From positions 124,001-188,000 of the forward strand of contig CAZDJZ010000003.1 in the NCBI GenBank assembly GCA_964505785.1: 64,000 bases of DNA, read 5' to 3'. The stretch's first letter is position 1; each line of letters begins with the position of its first letter. Below the pieces are notes generated by a model. It made no database searches. It was not told the DNA's origin and saw only the letters and a program-made list of their open reading frames with translations. Both the position numbers and the translations under genes were made by a program. The DNA is from CAYRTV01 sp964505785 (GTDB taxonomy: Bacteria; Acidobacteriota; Aminicenantia; Aminicenantales; Aminicenantaceae). Below are positions 42,243 through 51,736 of the stretch, piece after piece.

Positions 42243-43610
42243 ATGATGGATGACACCATTATCGCGATTTCTACGCCCTTTGGATATGGAGGAATCGGCA
42301 TAATCCGGCTCAGTGGAAAAGCGGCCTTGCCCATCTCGGAAAAAATCTTTCACCCCAAAAAACCGGCAGAAACCATAGAGCCGCAACAAATGATTTTCGG
42401 CCGGCTCTATCATTTTGAACAAAATATATATTATGAAAATGGAATGATGGTGTATTTCCGTTCTCCCCACTCATATACCCGCGAAGATATTGTAGAGATC
42501 AGCTGTCACGGCAGCCCGCTGCTGCTGGAAGAAACAGTCCGGCTGGGAATAAAAGCCGGAGCCCGCCAAGCCCTTCCAGGAGAGTTCACGCAGAGAGCCT
42601 TTTTGAACGGCCGTATCGATATGGTCCAGGCTGAAGCCGTAAATGATCTGATTCATGCCTCCTCGCTTGAACAAGCCGAATTATCCTATCGGCAAATATC
42701 CGGCAGTCTTTCCAGGACGATTCTGAATCTGCGGAAAAAGATCATTCATATCCTGTCCCAAATCGAAGCTTCGCTGGAATTCCCGGAAGACAATGTACAT
42801 ATGTCGCCTAAAATGATCCAAAACACAATCAGAATGACCCGGGAAAAGATCCACAGCCTGATTCAAAGCTATGACCTCGGCAAAGCGTTGAAAGCCGGAA
42901 TTCAAATTGCAATCACCGGAACAACCAATGCGGGAAAATCCACACTATTTAACGCTCTTTTAAAAAGCCGGCGAGCGATTGTCACCCCCTATCCTGGAAC
43001 CACCCGGGATTATTTGCGTGAACAAATCTTTCTTCAGGGAGCACGCTTTACCCTTGTGGATATGGCCGGCATGGATATTCCCCGGCATCCGGTCGAAGAA
43101 GAAGGCATCCGGAGAGGGAAGGAACTTGTCAAGGAATCAGACGGAATTCTGTTGATGCTGGATGGTTCCCGTAAAGAAAGTCGACAAGATTTGGACTTGA
43201 TAAAAAAATACCGGAACCGCAAAACCATTATTGTTTTAAATAAAATCGACCTTCCCCAAAAAATCAATCCCGAGCGAATCAGGCGCCTTGCCGTGGACTG
43301 TCCGGTCCTGGAGATATCCGCATTAAAAAAAATATCGATTGACCGGCTGGAGCAAAGGCTTCACCAAGACTTCATCCGAAAACATCCCGGGGAACAAGAA
43401 ATTGTTCTGCATTTGCGGCAAAAACTCATACTGGATGAAATCGATGTTATTCTGCAAAAAGCCTTCAATGTTTTAGAGCAGGGACAATCGGAAGAATTTG
43501 CCGCCGAGGAAATTCGGCAAACACTCCCCTTGATAGCGCGCTTGAGCGGAGACGTACACAGTGATGACGTACTCCAAGATATATTCAGCCGGTTTTGTAT
43601 CGGGAAATGA
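42243..43610 (+). CDS. mnmE: tRNA modification GTPase MnmE
   Basis: 455 residues. Together with MnmG it installs the 5-carboxymethylaminomethyl group on wobble uridine. N-terminal folate-binding-like domain (DTIIAISTPFGYGGIGIIRL), helical domain, inserted G domain with P-loop GTTNAGKSTLFNAL (about 226-233), DMAGMD switch II (the usual DTAG has Met for Thr), NKID and SALKK, and the catalytic C-terminus FCIGK. A GGTGGA lies eight bases before the ATG. Stop overlaps mnmG. Confidence 0.96.
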   Translation: MMDDTIIAISTPFGYGGIGIIRLSGKAALPISEKIFHPKKPAETIEPQQMIFGRLYHFEQNIYYENGMMVYFRSPHSYTREDIVEISCHGSPLLLEETVRLGIKAGARQALPGEFTQRAFLNGRIDMVQAEAVNDLIHASSLEQAELSYRQISGSLSRTILNLRKKIIHILSQIEASLEFPEDNVHMSPKMIQNTIRMTREKIHSLIQSYDLGKALKAGIQIAITGTTNAGKSTLFNALLKSRRAIVTPYPGTTRDYLREQIFLQGARFTLVDMAGMDIPRHPVEEEGIRRGKELVKESDGILLMLDGSRKESRQDLDLIKKYRNRKTIIVLNKIDLPQKINPERIRRLAVDCPVLEISALKKISIDRLEQRLHQDFIRKHPGEQEIVLHLRQKLILDEIDVILQKAFNVLEQGQSEEFAAEEIRQTLPLIARLSGDVHSDDVLQDIFSRFCIGK

Positions 43611-45439
43611 ACATGTATGACAAATTCGATGTCGTGGTGGTCGGAGGCGGACATGCCGGATGCGAAGCCGCGGCTGCGGCCGCGCGCATGGGGTTCAGCA
43701 CTTGCCTGATCACGATTAATTTGGAAACCATCGCTCAGATGTCCTGCAACCCGGCCATCGGGGGTTTAGCCAAAGGCCATTTAGTCCGGGAAATAGACGC
43801 CCTGGGCGGTTTAATGGGACTTCTGGCTGATGAAACCGGAATTCAATTCAGGCTGCTCAACCGAAGCCGGGGCGGGGCGGTCCAGGCCCCGCGAGCTCAA
43901 TCAGACAAGACCGGGTATCGTCTTACCATGAAATCCTGGCTGGAAAATATATCCAACTTGACCCTTTTTCAGGGTATGGCCGACCAAGTCATCCTGAACA
44001 ACAACAGGGCCGCCGGAGTTATCACACGCGAAGGCCGCATCGTCCAAGCCCAATGCGTGATCCTCACTCCCGGAACGTTTCTTAACGGGCTAATTCATAT
44101 TGGGCTTCATCATTATCCGGCCGGCAGGGCCAATGAACCGCCGTCAAGAAATCTTGCGTACTTTCTGCAGGATATCGGGATGAACATTTTTCGGCTTAAA
44201 ACCGGAACGCCCATGCGGCTGCACCGGGATACCATTGACTGGAATTGTTTTCAAGCGCAATCCGGAGATGAAAATCCAGTTCCTTTTTCATTTCGCACTG
44301 AGAAAAAATTGCTCAACAGGATAAATTGCCACATCGGATATACAAACCAGAAGACCCATGACATCATCCAAACCTACTTGGATCAATCCCCCCTTTACAC
44401 AGGGAAAATAACCGGAACCGGTCCCCGGTATTGCCCTTCCATTGAAGTAAAAGCCGTGCAATTTCCTCACCATAAGCGGCATCAATTCTTTTTGGAACCG
44501 GAGGGGCTGAACACAGCGGAAATTTATGCAAACGGACTGTCATCCAGCTTGCCGCTGGAGGCTCAGCGGAAAATCCTTGACAGCATCCCCGGCCTGGACT
44601 CAGCTCAAATACTAAGACCTGCATACGCCATAGAATACGACGCAGTCCTGCCCACCCAGCTTCATCCCACCCTGGAGACGCAATCCGTGCCGAACCTCTA
44701 TTTGGCTGGCCAAATCAACGGCACATCCGGATATGAAGAAGCCGCGGCACAGGGGATGGTGGCGGGAATCAACGCCTGCCTTCGAATTCAAGAAAAAGAT
44801 CCTTTCATTCTCTCCAGGGATGAAGCCTATATCGGCGTCTTGATCGACGACCTCATTTCGAAGGGAGTGGAAGAACCATACAGGCTGTTCACATCGAGAG
44901 CGGAATACCGATTGCAGCTGCGCATCGACAATGCCGATGAGCGCTTAATGCCCTACGGCCGCCGCTTCGGGCTGATATCAGATTATCATTGGGGCCGTTT
45001 TCAGGAAAAAAGAGAACGCATTCAAAAAGCCATGGATTTCTTGGCATCCAAAAAAATTAAAATGAAAAACGGGCAAGGCAGTCTGAAAGACTATCTCAAA
45101 AAACCCCAAGTCACCTTAGACGAGGTTTTTTCCCATTATCACCCCGGTTTCGAGCTGGGCCAGGAAGAAAAACGCAGGGTGGAATCAGAAATAGTCTACG
45201 AAGGCTACCTAATCAAACAAGAAAAAGAAATTGAACGAATGAAAAAGATCCAGGAGGACCGGATTCCTGACAGCCTGGATTTCAATAAAGTCCCCGGATT
45301 GACAACAGAAGCACGGGAAAAATTGAGGAAATTCCAACCCAAAACTCTGGGAGAAGCCCATGCCATCCCGGGAATGACACCCGCCGCCATTCAAAACATC
45401 CATATCTACCTTAAATTATCCGCAAAACCAAAAAAGTAA
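43607..45439 (+). CDS. mnmG: tRNA uridine-5-carboxymethylaminomethyl modification enzyme MnmG
   Basis: 610 residues, FAD-binding partner of MnmE. N-terminal DVVVVGGGHAGCEAAAAAAR, then MSCNPAIGGLAKGHLVREID, RSRGGAVQAPRAQSDK, CPSIEVK-type RYCPSIEVKAVQFPH, LYLAGQINGTSGYEEAAAQG and C-terminal IPGMTPAAIQNIHIYL. ATG 43607 overlaps the mnmE stop (ATGA); 43613 is an alternative. Length is normal. Confidence 0.96.
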   Translation: MNMYDKFDVVVVGGGHAGCEAAAAAARMGFSTCLITINLETIAQMSCNPAIGGLAKGHLVREIDALGGLMGLLADETGIQFRLLNRSRGGAVQAPRAQSDKTGYRLTMKSWLENISNLTLFQGMADQVILNNNRAAGVITREGRIVQAQCVILTPGTFLNGLIHIGLHHYPAGRANEPPSRNLAYFLQDIGMNIFRLKTGTPMRLHRDTIDWNCFQAQSGDENPVPFSFRTEKKLLNRINCHIGYTNQKTHDIIQTYLDQSPLYTGKITGTGPRYCPSIEVKAVQFPHHKRHQFFLEPEGLNTAEIYANGLSSSLPLEAQRKILDSIPGLDSAQILRPAYAIEYDAVLPTQLHPTLETQSVPNLYLAGQINGTSGYEEAAAQGMVAGINACLRIQEKDPFILSRDEAYIGVLIDDLISKGVEEPYRLFTSRAEYRLQLRIDNADERLMPYGRRFGLISDYHWGRFQEKRERIQKAMDFLASKKIKMKNGQGSLKDYLKKPQVTLDEVFSHYHPGFELGQEEKRRVESEIVYEGYLIKQEKEIERMKKIQEDRIPDSLDFNKVPGLTTEAREKLRKFQPKTLGEAHAIPGMTPAAIQNIHIYLKLSAKPKK

Positions 45440-45554
45440 ATCACAAAACAGCTTTACGCCTGAACAATATAATTCGGCAAGCACTGACTTTATCGGCCCC
45501 GAAATGATAATTTAACTTTTCACTTTCCACACTTTATGTTAAATTATGACAAAA

Positions 45555-45570
45555 TGTTTCACGTGGAACA
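45555..45570. promoter_or_regulatory. parS centromere-like site
   Basis: TGTTTCACGTGGAACA matches the near-universal parS 16-mer TGTTTCACGTGAAACA at 15 of 16 positions. It ends nine bases before the parA ATG, where it may also serve ParB autoregulation. No second copy was noticed in the window. Confidence 0.85.
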
Positions 45571-45579
45571 CTTATTATC

Positions 45580-46338
45580 ATGAGCCATAAAATTATAGCT
45601 GTTGCCAATCAAAAAGGAGGCGTCGGGAAAACCACCACCGCCATAAACCTCGGGGCTTCTCTTGCGCTCAAAAAAAACCGGGTGCTGATTGTAGATTTTG
45701 ACCCCCAGGGAATGGCTACCGCGGGCTTAGGCGTGGAAAAGGAGCTGGATAAGGGTATTTATCCGGCATTGATGAACGGAGATTACCTGATGGATTATGT
45801 CATACCGACAGAAGTGGATAATTTTTATCTCTGCCCTTGTTCTCCCGAGCTTTCAGGATTTGAAGCGGAAATATACAATGAACCTCATCGTGAAAAACGC
45901 TTAAAGGACGTTTTGGAAAGAATCCGGAAGTTATTCAATTTCATATTGATTGATTGCCCCCCGTCGCTTGGGTTCTTGACGATAAACGCCCTGACTGCGG
46001 CGGATTCGGTTTTAATTCCAGTTCAAACTGAATTTTTTTGCATGGAAGGGATGCCTGAGCTTCTCCGGACACTGGATCAAGTCCGGTCGTATCTTAATTC
46101 CTCTCTCGCCATTGAGGGAATTGTATTGACCATGTATGATGAAAGGACGAATCTTTCCAAGCAGGTTTCGGAAGAAATCCGGCGTTCTTTACAGGGAATT
46201 GTTTTTGATTCCATCGTGCCGCGCACGGTTAAGCTTGCCGAAGCCCCCAGCTTTGGAAAGCCTGTTCTTTTATATGACATAAAATCTAAAGGGGCTCAGT
46301 CATATTTAAATTTAGCCCAGGAGTTTTTACAATCATGA
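45580..46338 (+). CDS. parA: Chromosome-partitioning ATPase ParA (Soj)
   Basis: 252 residues. Deviant Walker A KGGVGKTTT at residues about 11-19, Walker A' VDFDPQGMATAGLG, Walker B FILIDCPPSLGFLTINAL. The short N-terminus means there is no HTH domain, as in chromosomal Soj. It forms the segregation system with ParB and the parS directly upstream. Stop overlaps parB by four bases. Confidence 0.96.
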   Translation: MSHKIIAVANQKGGVGKTTTAINLGASLALKKNRVLIVDFDPQGMATAGLGVEKELDKGIYPALMNGDYLMDYVIPTEVDNFYLCPCSPELSGFEAEIYNEPHREKRLKDVLERIRKLFNFILIDCPPSLGFLTINALTAADSVLIPVQTEFFCMEGMPELLRTLDQVRSYLNSSLAIEGIVLTMYDERTNLSKQVSEEIRRSLQGIVFDSIVPRTVKLAEAPSFGKPVLLYDIKSKGAQSYLNLAQEFLQS

Positions 46339-47174
46339 AGAAGAAAGCGCTTGGTAAAGGCTTGAAAGCTTTTTTACCCGAAGACTACGGAATTCTGAAA
46401 GAAGAACGCTTTGCAGAATTAGACCTGGACCTTCTTAAGCCGAGTTCAGAACAGCCCCGAACCCATTTTGATCCAAAAGCAATAGATGAATTAGCGAAAT
46501 CCATTAAGGAGTCCGGCGTCCTTCAGCCTATTGTGGTGGTTCCGGAACTTGACCACTATAAAATCATTGTCGGGGAACGCCGCTGGCGGGCGGCTCAAAA
46601 GGCCGGGTTGGAAAAAATTCCAGCATTAATCAGGCCTATGGGCATAGAAAAGCAACTGGAAATATCCTTAGTGGAAAATCTTCAGCGGGAAGACTTAAAC
46701 CCCATGGAAGTGGCTTCGGCCTACCACCGGATGGCTGAAGAATTAAATTATACACAGGAAGATATTGCAATAAAGGTTGGTAAAGACAGGGCTTCCATTG
46801 CTAATTATATGCGCCTTCTGAAATTGCCCGGCGCCATTCAAAAAATGCTGTCAGAAGAGACCCTTTCCATGGGCCATGCCCGCGCGCTTTTAGGGATTGA
46901 AGATCCAGACAGGCAGCGCGCCGTGGCATCGCAAATCGCTCAACAAAATTTATCCGTAAGGACCGTCGAAAAAATCGCCAAATCCGAAAAGGATATGCGT
47001 TCCAAGCCCAAAAAACCCACTAAAGACCCGGACCTTCTTGCCCTGCAGGATGAAATGATCAAACTTCTAGGCACCAAAGTCGATATCTCCGGAACATCCC
47101 AAAAAGGGACGGTCAAGATCAGTTATTACTCCCTCGAAGAATTGAATCGTATATTTAAAACCATTAAAAAATAA
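46335..47174 (+). CDS. parB: Chromosome-partitioning protein ParB
   Basis: 279 residues. N-terminal LGKGLKAFLP start block, CTPase/ParB-Srx domain with GERRWRAAQKAGL and ENLQREDLNPMEVASAYHRM, a helix-turn-helix centre that binds parS (DIAIKVGKDRASIANYMRLL, LSMGHARALLGI), and a short dimerisation end (VKISYYSLEELNRIFKTI). Coupled to parA by ATGA. Confidence 0.96.
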   Translation: MKKKALGKGLKAFLPEDYGILKEERFAELDLDLLKPSSEQPRTHFDPKAIDELAKSIKESGVLQPIVVVPELDHYKIIVGERRWRAAQKAGLEKIPALIRPMGIEKQLEISLVENLQREDLNPMEVASAYHRMAEELNYTQEDIAIKVGKDRASIANYMRLLKLPGAIQKMLSEETLSMGHARALLGIEDPDRQRAVASQIAQQNLSVRTVEKIAKSEKDMRSKPKKPTKDPDLLALQDEMIKLLGTKVDISGTSQKGTVKISYYSLEELNRIFKTIKK

Positions 47175-47186
47175 AGGAGAATATAA

Positions 47187-47612
47187 TTGAAAGACAAAAA
47201 AGAATATGATGAAAATAAAATCACAGGATTCTTTGATAAGGAAACCAATATTCAAGGTGACCTTTCATTTAAGGGTTCCTTCCGTATAGACGGAAATTTC
47301 AAGGGGAAAATCAAATCTGAATCAATTCTCATAATCGGCGATAACGGAAAGGTTGATGCAGATATTGATATCGGCTACATTATTATTGACGGGGAAATTA
47401 AGGGAAACATTCAGGCCAGAGAAAAAGTTGAAATTCATTCCAAGGGGAAAGTTACTGGAACCATTATTTCCCCTAAACTCATCGTTGCGGAAGGTGCCTT
47501 CCTGGAAGCCAATTGCCAGACAACCGATAAAATCCCCGCCTCTTCACCGCCAAAAGCCGCTGAATCCCAACTCCCCCGGAAAAAAGAACCTGAGGCAGAA
47601 GCTAAGCCTTGA
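47187..47612 (+). CDS. Bactofilin
   Basis: 141 residues. A central right-handed beta-helix of repeating short strands (GDLSFKGSFRIDGNFKGKIK, LIIGDNGKVDADIDIGYIII, NIQAREKVEIHSKGKVTG) flanked by short polar tails, the proline/glutamate-rich C-terminus being disordered. Bactofilins polymerise into cytoskeletal filaments and in many bacteria act with ParAB or wall enzymes. It begins ATTG at 47187 (TTG start) after GGAGA, 12 bases past parB. Confidence 0.88.
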   Translation: MKDKKEYDENKITGFFDKETNIQGDLSFKGSFRIDGNFKGKIKSESILIIGDNGKVDADIDIGYIIIDGEIKGNIQAREKVEIHSKGKVTGTIISPKLIVAEGAFLEANCQTTDKIPASSPPKAAESQLPRKKEPEAEAKP

Positions 47613-48340
47613 AATCTGCTGCCGGAATCATTCCCGCCCGCTTTAAGTCTGTTCGCTTTCCTGGAAAACCTCTGGCACCCATACTCGGGAAACCTATGCT
47701 GCAGCATGTCTACGAGCGGGCCCTTCAGGCCCAAGGACTGCAAAAACTTGTTATTGCAACGGATGATCAACGGATAATCTCAGCTGCTCAAGAATTTGGT
47801 GCCGATGCGGTTATGACTTCGCCCAAGCATAAATCTGGAACGGAACGGGTTGCTGAAGCAGCAAAAGATATGGATTTTGATATCATTCTCAATATTCAAG
47901 GCGATGAACCTCTATTAAACCCCGAATGGATTGATAAATTGATTGAAGCCCTCCAGAATGAATCCACTTCTATGGCTACTCTCCGGCGCCGCGGTTCCTC
48001 GTCCGAAGAATTTTTGGATAAAAATTGCGTAAAAATTATCTTGAATAAACATGAAAACGCGCTTTATTTTTCACGCTCCCCCGTGCCCAATGATTCCCAT
48101 TCCGCTTATTGGGTGCATGTAGGTCTTTATGGGTTTAAAAAAGAATTTTTAAATATTTTCACCCGCCTGTCTCCAAGCTGTTTGGAAAAAGCCGAATGTT
48201 TGGAACAACTCCGGGTGCTTGAAAACGGATATTCAATCAAAACCGTAGAAATCCATGATTCCAGCTTGAGTGTCGATGTCCCGCAGGATATAATCAAAGT
48301 GGAACAAAAATTGAAAACACAAATGGAAAAAAATGACTAA
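47609..48340 (+). CDS. kdsB: 3-deoxy-manno-octulosonate cytidylyltransferase
   Basis: 243 residues; makes CMP-Kdo from CTP and Kdo. GIIPARFKSVRFPGKPLAPI at the N-terminus, LVIATDDQRI, SGTERVAEA, ILNIQGDEPL and YFSRSPVPND are all standard KdsB motifs. The start is a TTG overlapping the bactofilin stop; no ATG is available before the conserved IIPAR motif. It overlaps pyrG, the CTP supplier, by eight bases. Confidence 0.95.
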   Translation: MKSAAGIIPARFKSVRFPGKPLAPILGKPMLQHVYERALQAQGLQKLVIATDDQRIISAAQEFGADAVMTSPKHKSGTERVAEAAKDMDFDIILNIQGDEPLLNPEWIDKLIEALQNESTSMATLRRRGSSSEEFLDKNCVKIILNKHENALYFSRSPVPNDSHSAYWVHVGLYGFKKEFLNIFTRLSPSCLEKAECLEQLRVLENGYSIKTVEIHDSSLSVDVPQDIIKVEQKLKTQMEKND

Positions 48341-49949
48341 GTTTATTTTCGTTACCGGCGGTGTTTTATCCGCACTCGGAAAGGGTATAGCGGCTGCATC
48401 TATTGGCCGGCTTTTGGAAAGCCATGGATATAATATCACCATAAAAAAATTCGATCCCTATTTAAATGTGGATCCCGGGACCATGAACCCGTTTCAGCAT
48501 GGAGAAGTCTATGTGACCGATGACGGGGCAGAAACCGACTTGGATTTGGGCCATTATGAACGCTTTACTTCAACACGCACATCCAAAGCGCATAATTGGA
48601 CCGCCGGCAAAATATACGAATCTATTCTTCGGAAAGAACGCCAGGGTAAATACCTTGGAAAAACCGTTCAGGTCATCCCTCATGTTACAAACGAAATCCA
48701 AAAAGCCTTCCGGGCGGCTGCAGAAGATAATGACATTGTTATCATAGAGATAGGGGGGACTGTCGGTGATATTGAGGGCCAGCCTTTTTTGGAAGCCACC
48801 AGGCAAATGCGGTTATCCTTGGGCCCGGGAGGAACTCTATTTGTCCATTTAACCCTGGTTCCCTATATGCAGACTTCCGGCGAATTAAAAACCAAACCTA
48901 CTCAGCACAGCGTCCGGGAACTCCGTACTATCGGTATTCAGCCGGATATTCTTCTTTGCCGCACCAGCCGTTTTCTCAGCCGAGAATTGAAAACCAAGAT
49001 ATCACTTTTCACGAATGTGCCGCTTGAAGCAGTCATAACAGCTAAAGATGTCGCTAATATTTATGAAATTCCCTTGGTTTTTGCCAGGCAAAAATTAGAT
49101 GCGATTATCTTAAAAAAACTTGAGCTTCCGGTTAAAAAAAGAAATTTATCCCGCTGGACAAGAATGGTCAAGCGAATGAATTCCCCTCAGGATCATGTCT
49201 CTATCGCTATCGTAGGGAAATATGCCGGACTGCAGGACTCCTACCTCAGCTTAAAGCAAGCTTTGGTACACGCCGCTACCGCCCATCATTTATGTGTGGA
49301 TATATCCTGGATCGAAGCTGAACATATCGAAAAAAACGGGGTTGAGACAATGCTTTGCAATGTCGACGGCATTCTGGTTCCCGGAGGCTTCGGACACCGC
49401 GGAATTGAAGGAAAGATTCAATCGGTGACATATGCCCGGAATCAAAAAATTCCCTTCTTCGGCATCTGTTTAGGCATGCAATGCGCAACAATCGAATTCG
49501 CCCGCAATATTGCAAATCTCAAGGAAGCCAACAGCACGGAATTTAATATCCGCACCAACCATAAATTATTTTTCAAATGGAGAGAGCTTAAAGGAGTCAA
49601 GGATTTGGGAGGAACGATGCGCTTGGGGGAATACCTATGTCGAGTGAAACCCGGCACACTCGCTGCCCATATATATAAAAAGACAAAAATATATGAGCGT
49701 CACCGGCATCGTTTCGAATTCAATCCTGCCTATGAAAAAATTCTCCAGGAAAAAGGACTCATCATTTCTGGGAAAAACCCGGATCATGAATTGGTTGAAA
49801 TCATAGAACTCGATCATCATCCTTGGTTTCTCGGCTGCCAATTCCACCCGGAATTTAAATCCAAGCCTCTTGACCCTCATCCCATATTTAAATCCTTTAT
49901 CGGAGCGAGTTATGATATCCGCACCCAACGAAATCAAGCTCCATCCTAA
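48333..49949 (+). CDS. pyrG: CTP synthase
   Basis: 538 residues. Synthetase domain (KFIFVTGGVLSALGKGIAAA, DPYLNVDPGTMNPFQHGEVY, EIGGTVGDIE) and glutamine amidotransferase domain (PGGFGHRGIEGK, nucleophile FGICLGMQCA, and final H/E in CQFHPEFKS). Lying inside the Kdo cluster, it may supply CTP directly for KdsB. It overlaps kdsB by eight and kdsA by 38 bases. Confidence 0.97.
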   Translation: MTKFIFVTGGVLSALGKGIAAASIGRLLESHGYNITIKKFDPYLNVDPGTMNPFQHGEVYVTDDGAETDLDLGHYERFTSTRTSKAHNWTAGKIYESILRKERQGKYLGKTVQVIPHVTNEIQKAFRAAAEDNDIVIIEIGGTVGDIEGQPFLEATRQMRLSLGPGGTLFVHLTLVPYMQTSGELKTKPTQHSVRELRTIGIQPDILLCRTSRFLSRELKTKISLFTNVPLEAVITAKDVANIYEIPLVFARQKLDAIILKKLELPVKKRNLSRWTRMVKRMNSPQDHVSIAIVGKYAGLQDSYLSLKQALVHAATAHHLCVDISWIEAEHIEKNGVETMLCNVDGILVPGGFGHRGIEGKIQSVTYARNQKIPFFGICLGMQCATIEFARNIANLKEANSTEFNIRTNHKLFFKWRELKGVKDLGGTMRLGEYLCRVKPGTLAAHIYKKTKIYERHRHRFEFNPAYEKILQEKGLIISGKNPDHELVEIIELDHHPWFLGCQFHPEFKSKPLDPHPIFKSFIGASYDIRTQRNQAPS

Positions 49950-50772
49950 TATCCGTTTAGGAGGGCCTTCATTTTTTCTAATCGCCGGCCCCTGTGTTAT
50001 TGAAAGCCGCGATCATGCTATGAATCTAGCCGGCCGGATTCAATCTATCTGCCGCGACTTATCGGTTCCTTTTATTTTTAAAGCATCATTTGATAAGGCG
50101 AATCGTTCTTCTATCGAGTCATACCGCGGTCCGGGAATCAAAGCCGGATTGGAAATACTTTCAGAGATAAAAAATGAATATCATCTGCCAGTCACTTCGG
50201 ATGTCCATGAGACCGTTCAAATTGAAACCGTCGCACCCGTCTTGGATATCATCCAGATTCCTGCGTTTCTCAGCCGCCAGACCGATCTCATCATTGAAGC
50301 AGCCCGGAGCGGTAAACCAGTGAATATAAAGAAAGGCCAATTTTTATCTCCTTATGATATGAAAAATGTGCTGGAAAAGGCACTCAGTCAAAACAACCGT
50401 AAAATCATTCTGACTGAACGGGGAGCCAGTTTTGGATACAATAATTTGGTCTTTGATGTCCGATCTATCCCCATTATGAAAAAGTGGGGATTCCCTGTTG
50501 TTATTGATTCCTCCCACAGCGTCCAAAAGCCCGGAGGCCAAGGCTCCTTATCCGGCGGTGACGCTGAATTTATTCCCTTTATCGCGCGCGCCGGAATAAG
50601 CGTTGGGGCGAATGGTCTATTCTTGGAAGTGCACGACAATCCGGCGGACGCCCTCTCGGACAAGCATAACTCTTTGAATATAAATGACTTAAAGAATGTA
50701 TTGCGCATGCTTATACGTATTCAGAAAGCCATAAATACTATCCCTGAAACCGGTGAAACGAGCTATGACTAA
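49912..50772 (+). CDS. kdsA: 3-deoxy-8-phosphooctulonate synthase
   Basis: 286 residues; condenses phosphoenolpyruvate and arabinose-5-phosphate to Kdo-8-phosphate. Motifs: FFLIAGPCVIESRDHAMNLA, FKASFDKANRSS, PVTSDVHE, IIQIPAFLSRQTDL, KKGQFLSPYDM, ERGASFGYNNLVFDVRS and DSSHSVQKPGG. The cysteine in AGPCVIES appears in KdsA generally and does not by itself decide the metal class. ATG 49912 is preceded by GGAG at suitable distance and lies inside the end of pyrG. Confidence 0.96.
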   Translation: MISAPNEIKLHPNIRLGGPSFFLIAGPCVIESRDHAMNLAGRIQSICRDLSVPFIFKASFDKANRSSIESYRGPGIKAGLEILSEIKNEYHLPVTSDVHETVQIETVAPVLDIIQIPAFLSRQTDLIIEAARSGKPVNIKKGQFLSPYDMKNVLEKALSQNNRKIILTERGASFGYNNLVFDVRSIPIMKKWGFPVVIDSSHSVQKPGGQGSLSGGDAEFIPFIARAGISVGANGLFLEVHDNPADALSDKHNSLNINDLKNVLRMLIRIQKAINTIPETGETSYD

Positions 50773-51736
50773 AGAACAAATCACAAAATGGGGCCGGGAG
50801 GTTTTGTATATTGAATCTCAGGCCGTAAAGGATATCGCAGACCGGCTGGATCAAAACTTTGCCGAAGCGGTGGAAATTCTGTACCAAACCGAAGCCCGGG
50901 TCATCATCACCGGGATCGGAAAATCCGGATTGGTGGGCCGGAAAATTGCGGCCACACTATCAAGCTGCGGAACACCGGCTCTGTTCGTTCATCCAGTTGA
51001 AGCCGGCCATGGAGACCTGGGAATGATTGTCGCCAAAGATGTCATGCTGGCCATCTCTTACAGCGGCAATACGCGGGAAATAGTCCCCATTCTGGACTTT
51101 GTCAAACGAATCGGAATAAAACTCATCAGCATTACGGGAAATCCTCAATCCATGCTTGCCAAGTATTCCGATGTGGTTTTAGACGCCCGGGTGGAAAAAG
51201 AAGCGGAACCGAGCGGAGTAATCCCAACCGCCAGCTCCACCGCCGCTCTGGCCATAGGAGACGCTCTGTCCATCTCCTTAATGAAAAAGAAAGGATTTAA
51301 TGAACAGGATTTTTCTTATTTTCATCCCAGGGGGCAAGCCGGCAAAAAACTTGTCCGAATAAAAAGCTTGATGCACAAAGGACAACAAATACCATCCGTT
51401 TCCCCCGGCACTTCCATTCAGCTCGTCCTGAATGAAATATCACAAAAACAGTTCGGGATGACCTGCGTAGCCGATGAAAAGGGAACTCTTCTCGGTATTA
51501 TAACGGATGGAGACCTAAGACGAAACCTGGAGCGGTTCGGCCAAGCTCTTCTGGAGAAATCCGCAGGAGACTGCATGACTGTCCATCCTCTGGTCATCGA
51601 TAAAGACGCCCTGGCCACCGAAGCCCTGAATGTGATGGAAGAAAATAAGGTGACCGCTCTGGTGGTGAAGAATAAACTCAATCAAGCAGAAGGGATCATT
51701 CATCTTCATGATCTATGGCGAACGGAGATGTTCTGA
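50765..51736 (+). CDS. kdsD: Arabinose-5-phosphate isomerase
   Basis: 323 residues; converts ribulose-5-phosphate to arabinose-5-phosphate for Kdo synthesis. N-terminal SIS domain (VIITGIGKSGLVGRKIAATL, HPVEAGHGDLGMI, AISYSGNTREIVPIL, PTASSTAALAIGDALS) and a C-terminal CBS pair (LGIITDGDLRRNLER, NKVTALVVKNK). ATG 50765 overlaps the kdsA stop; a GTG at 50753 is an alternative. Could also be named kpsF, but the Kdo context favours kdsD. Confidence 0.94.
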   Translation: MTKEQITKWGREVLYIESQAVKDIADRLDQNFAEAVEILYQTEARVIITGIGKSGLVGRKIAATLSSCGTPALFVHPVEAGHGDLGMIVAKDVMLAISYSGNTREIVPILDFVKRIGIKLISITGNPQSMLAKYSDVVLDARVEKEAEPSGVIPTASSTAALAIGDALSISLMKKKGFNEQDFSYFHPRGQAGKKLVRIKSLMHKGQQIPSVSPGTSIQLVLNEISQKQFGMTCVADEKGTLLGIITDGDLRRNLERFGQALLEKSAGDCMTVHPLVIDKDALATEALNVMEENKVTALVVKNKLNQAEGIIHLHDLWRTEMF

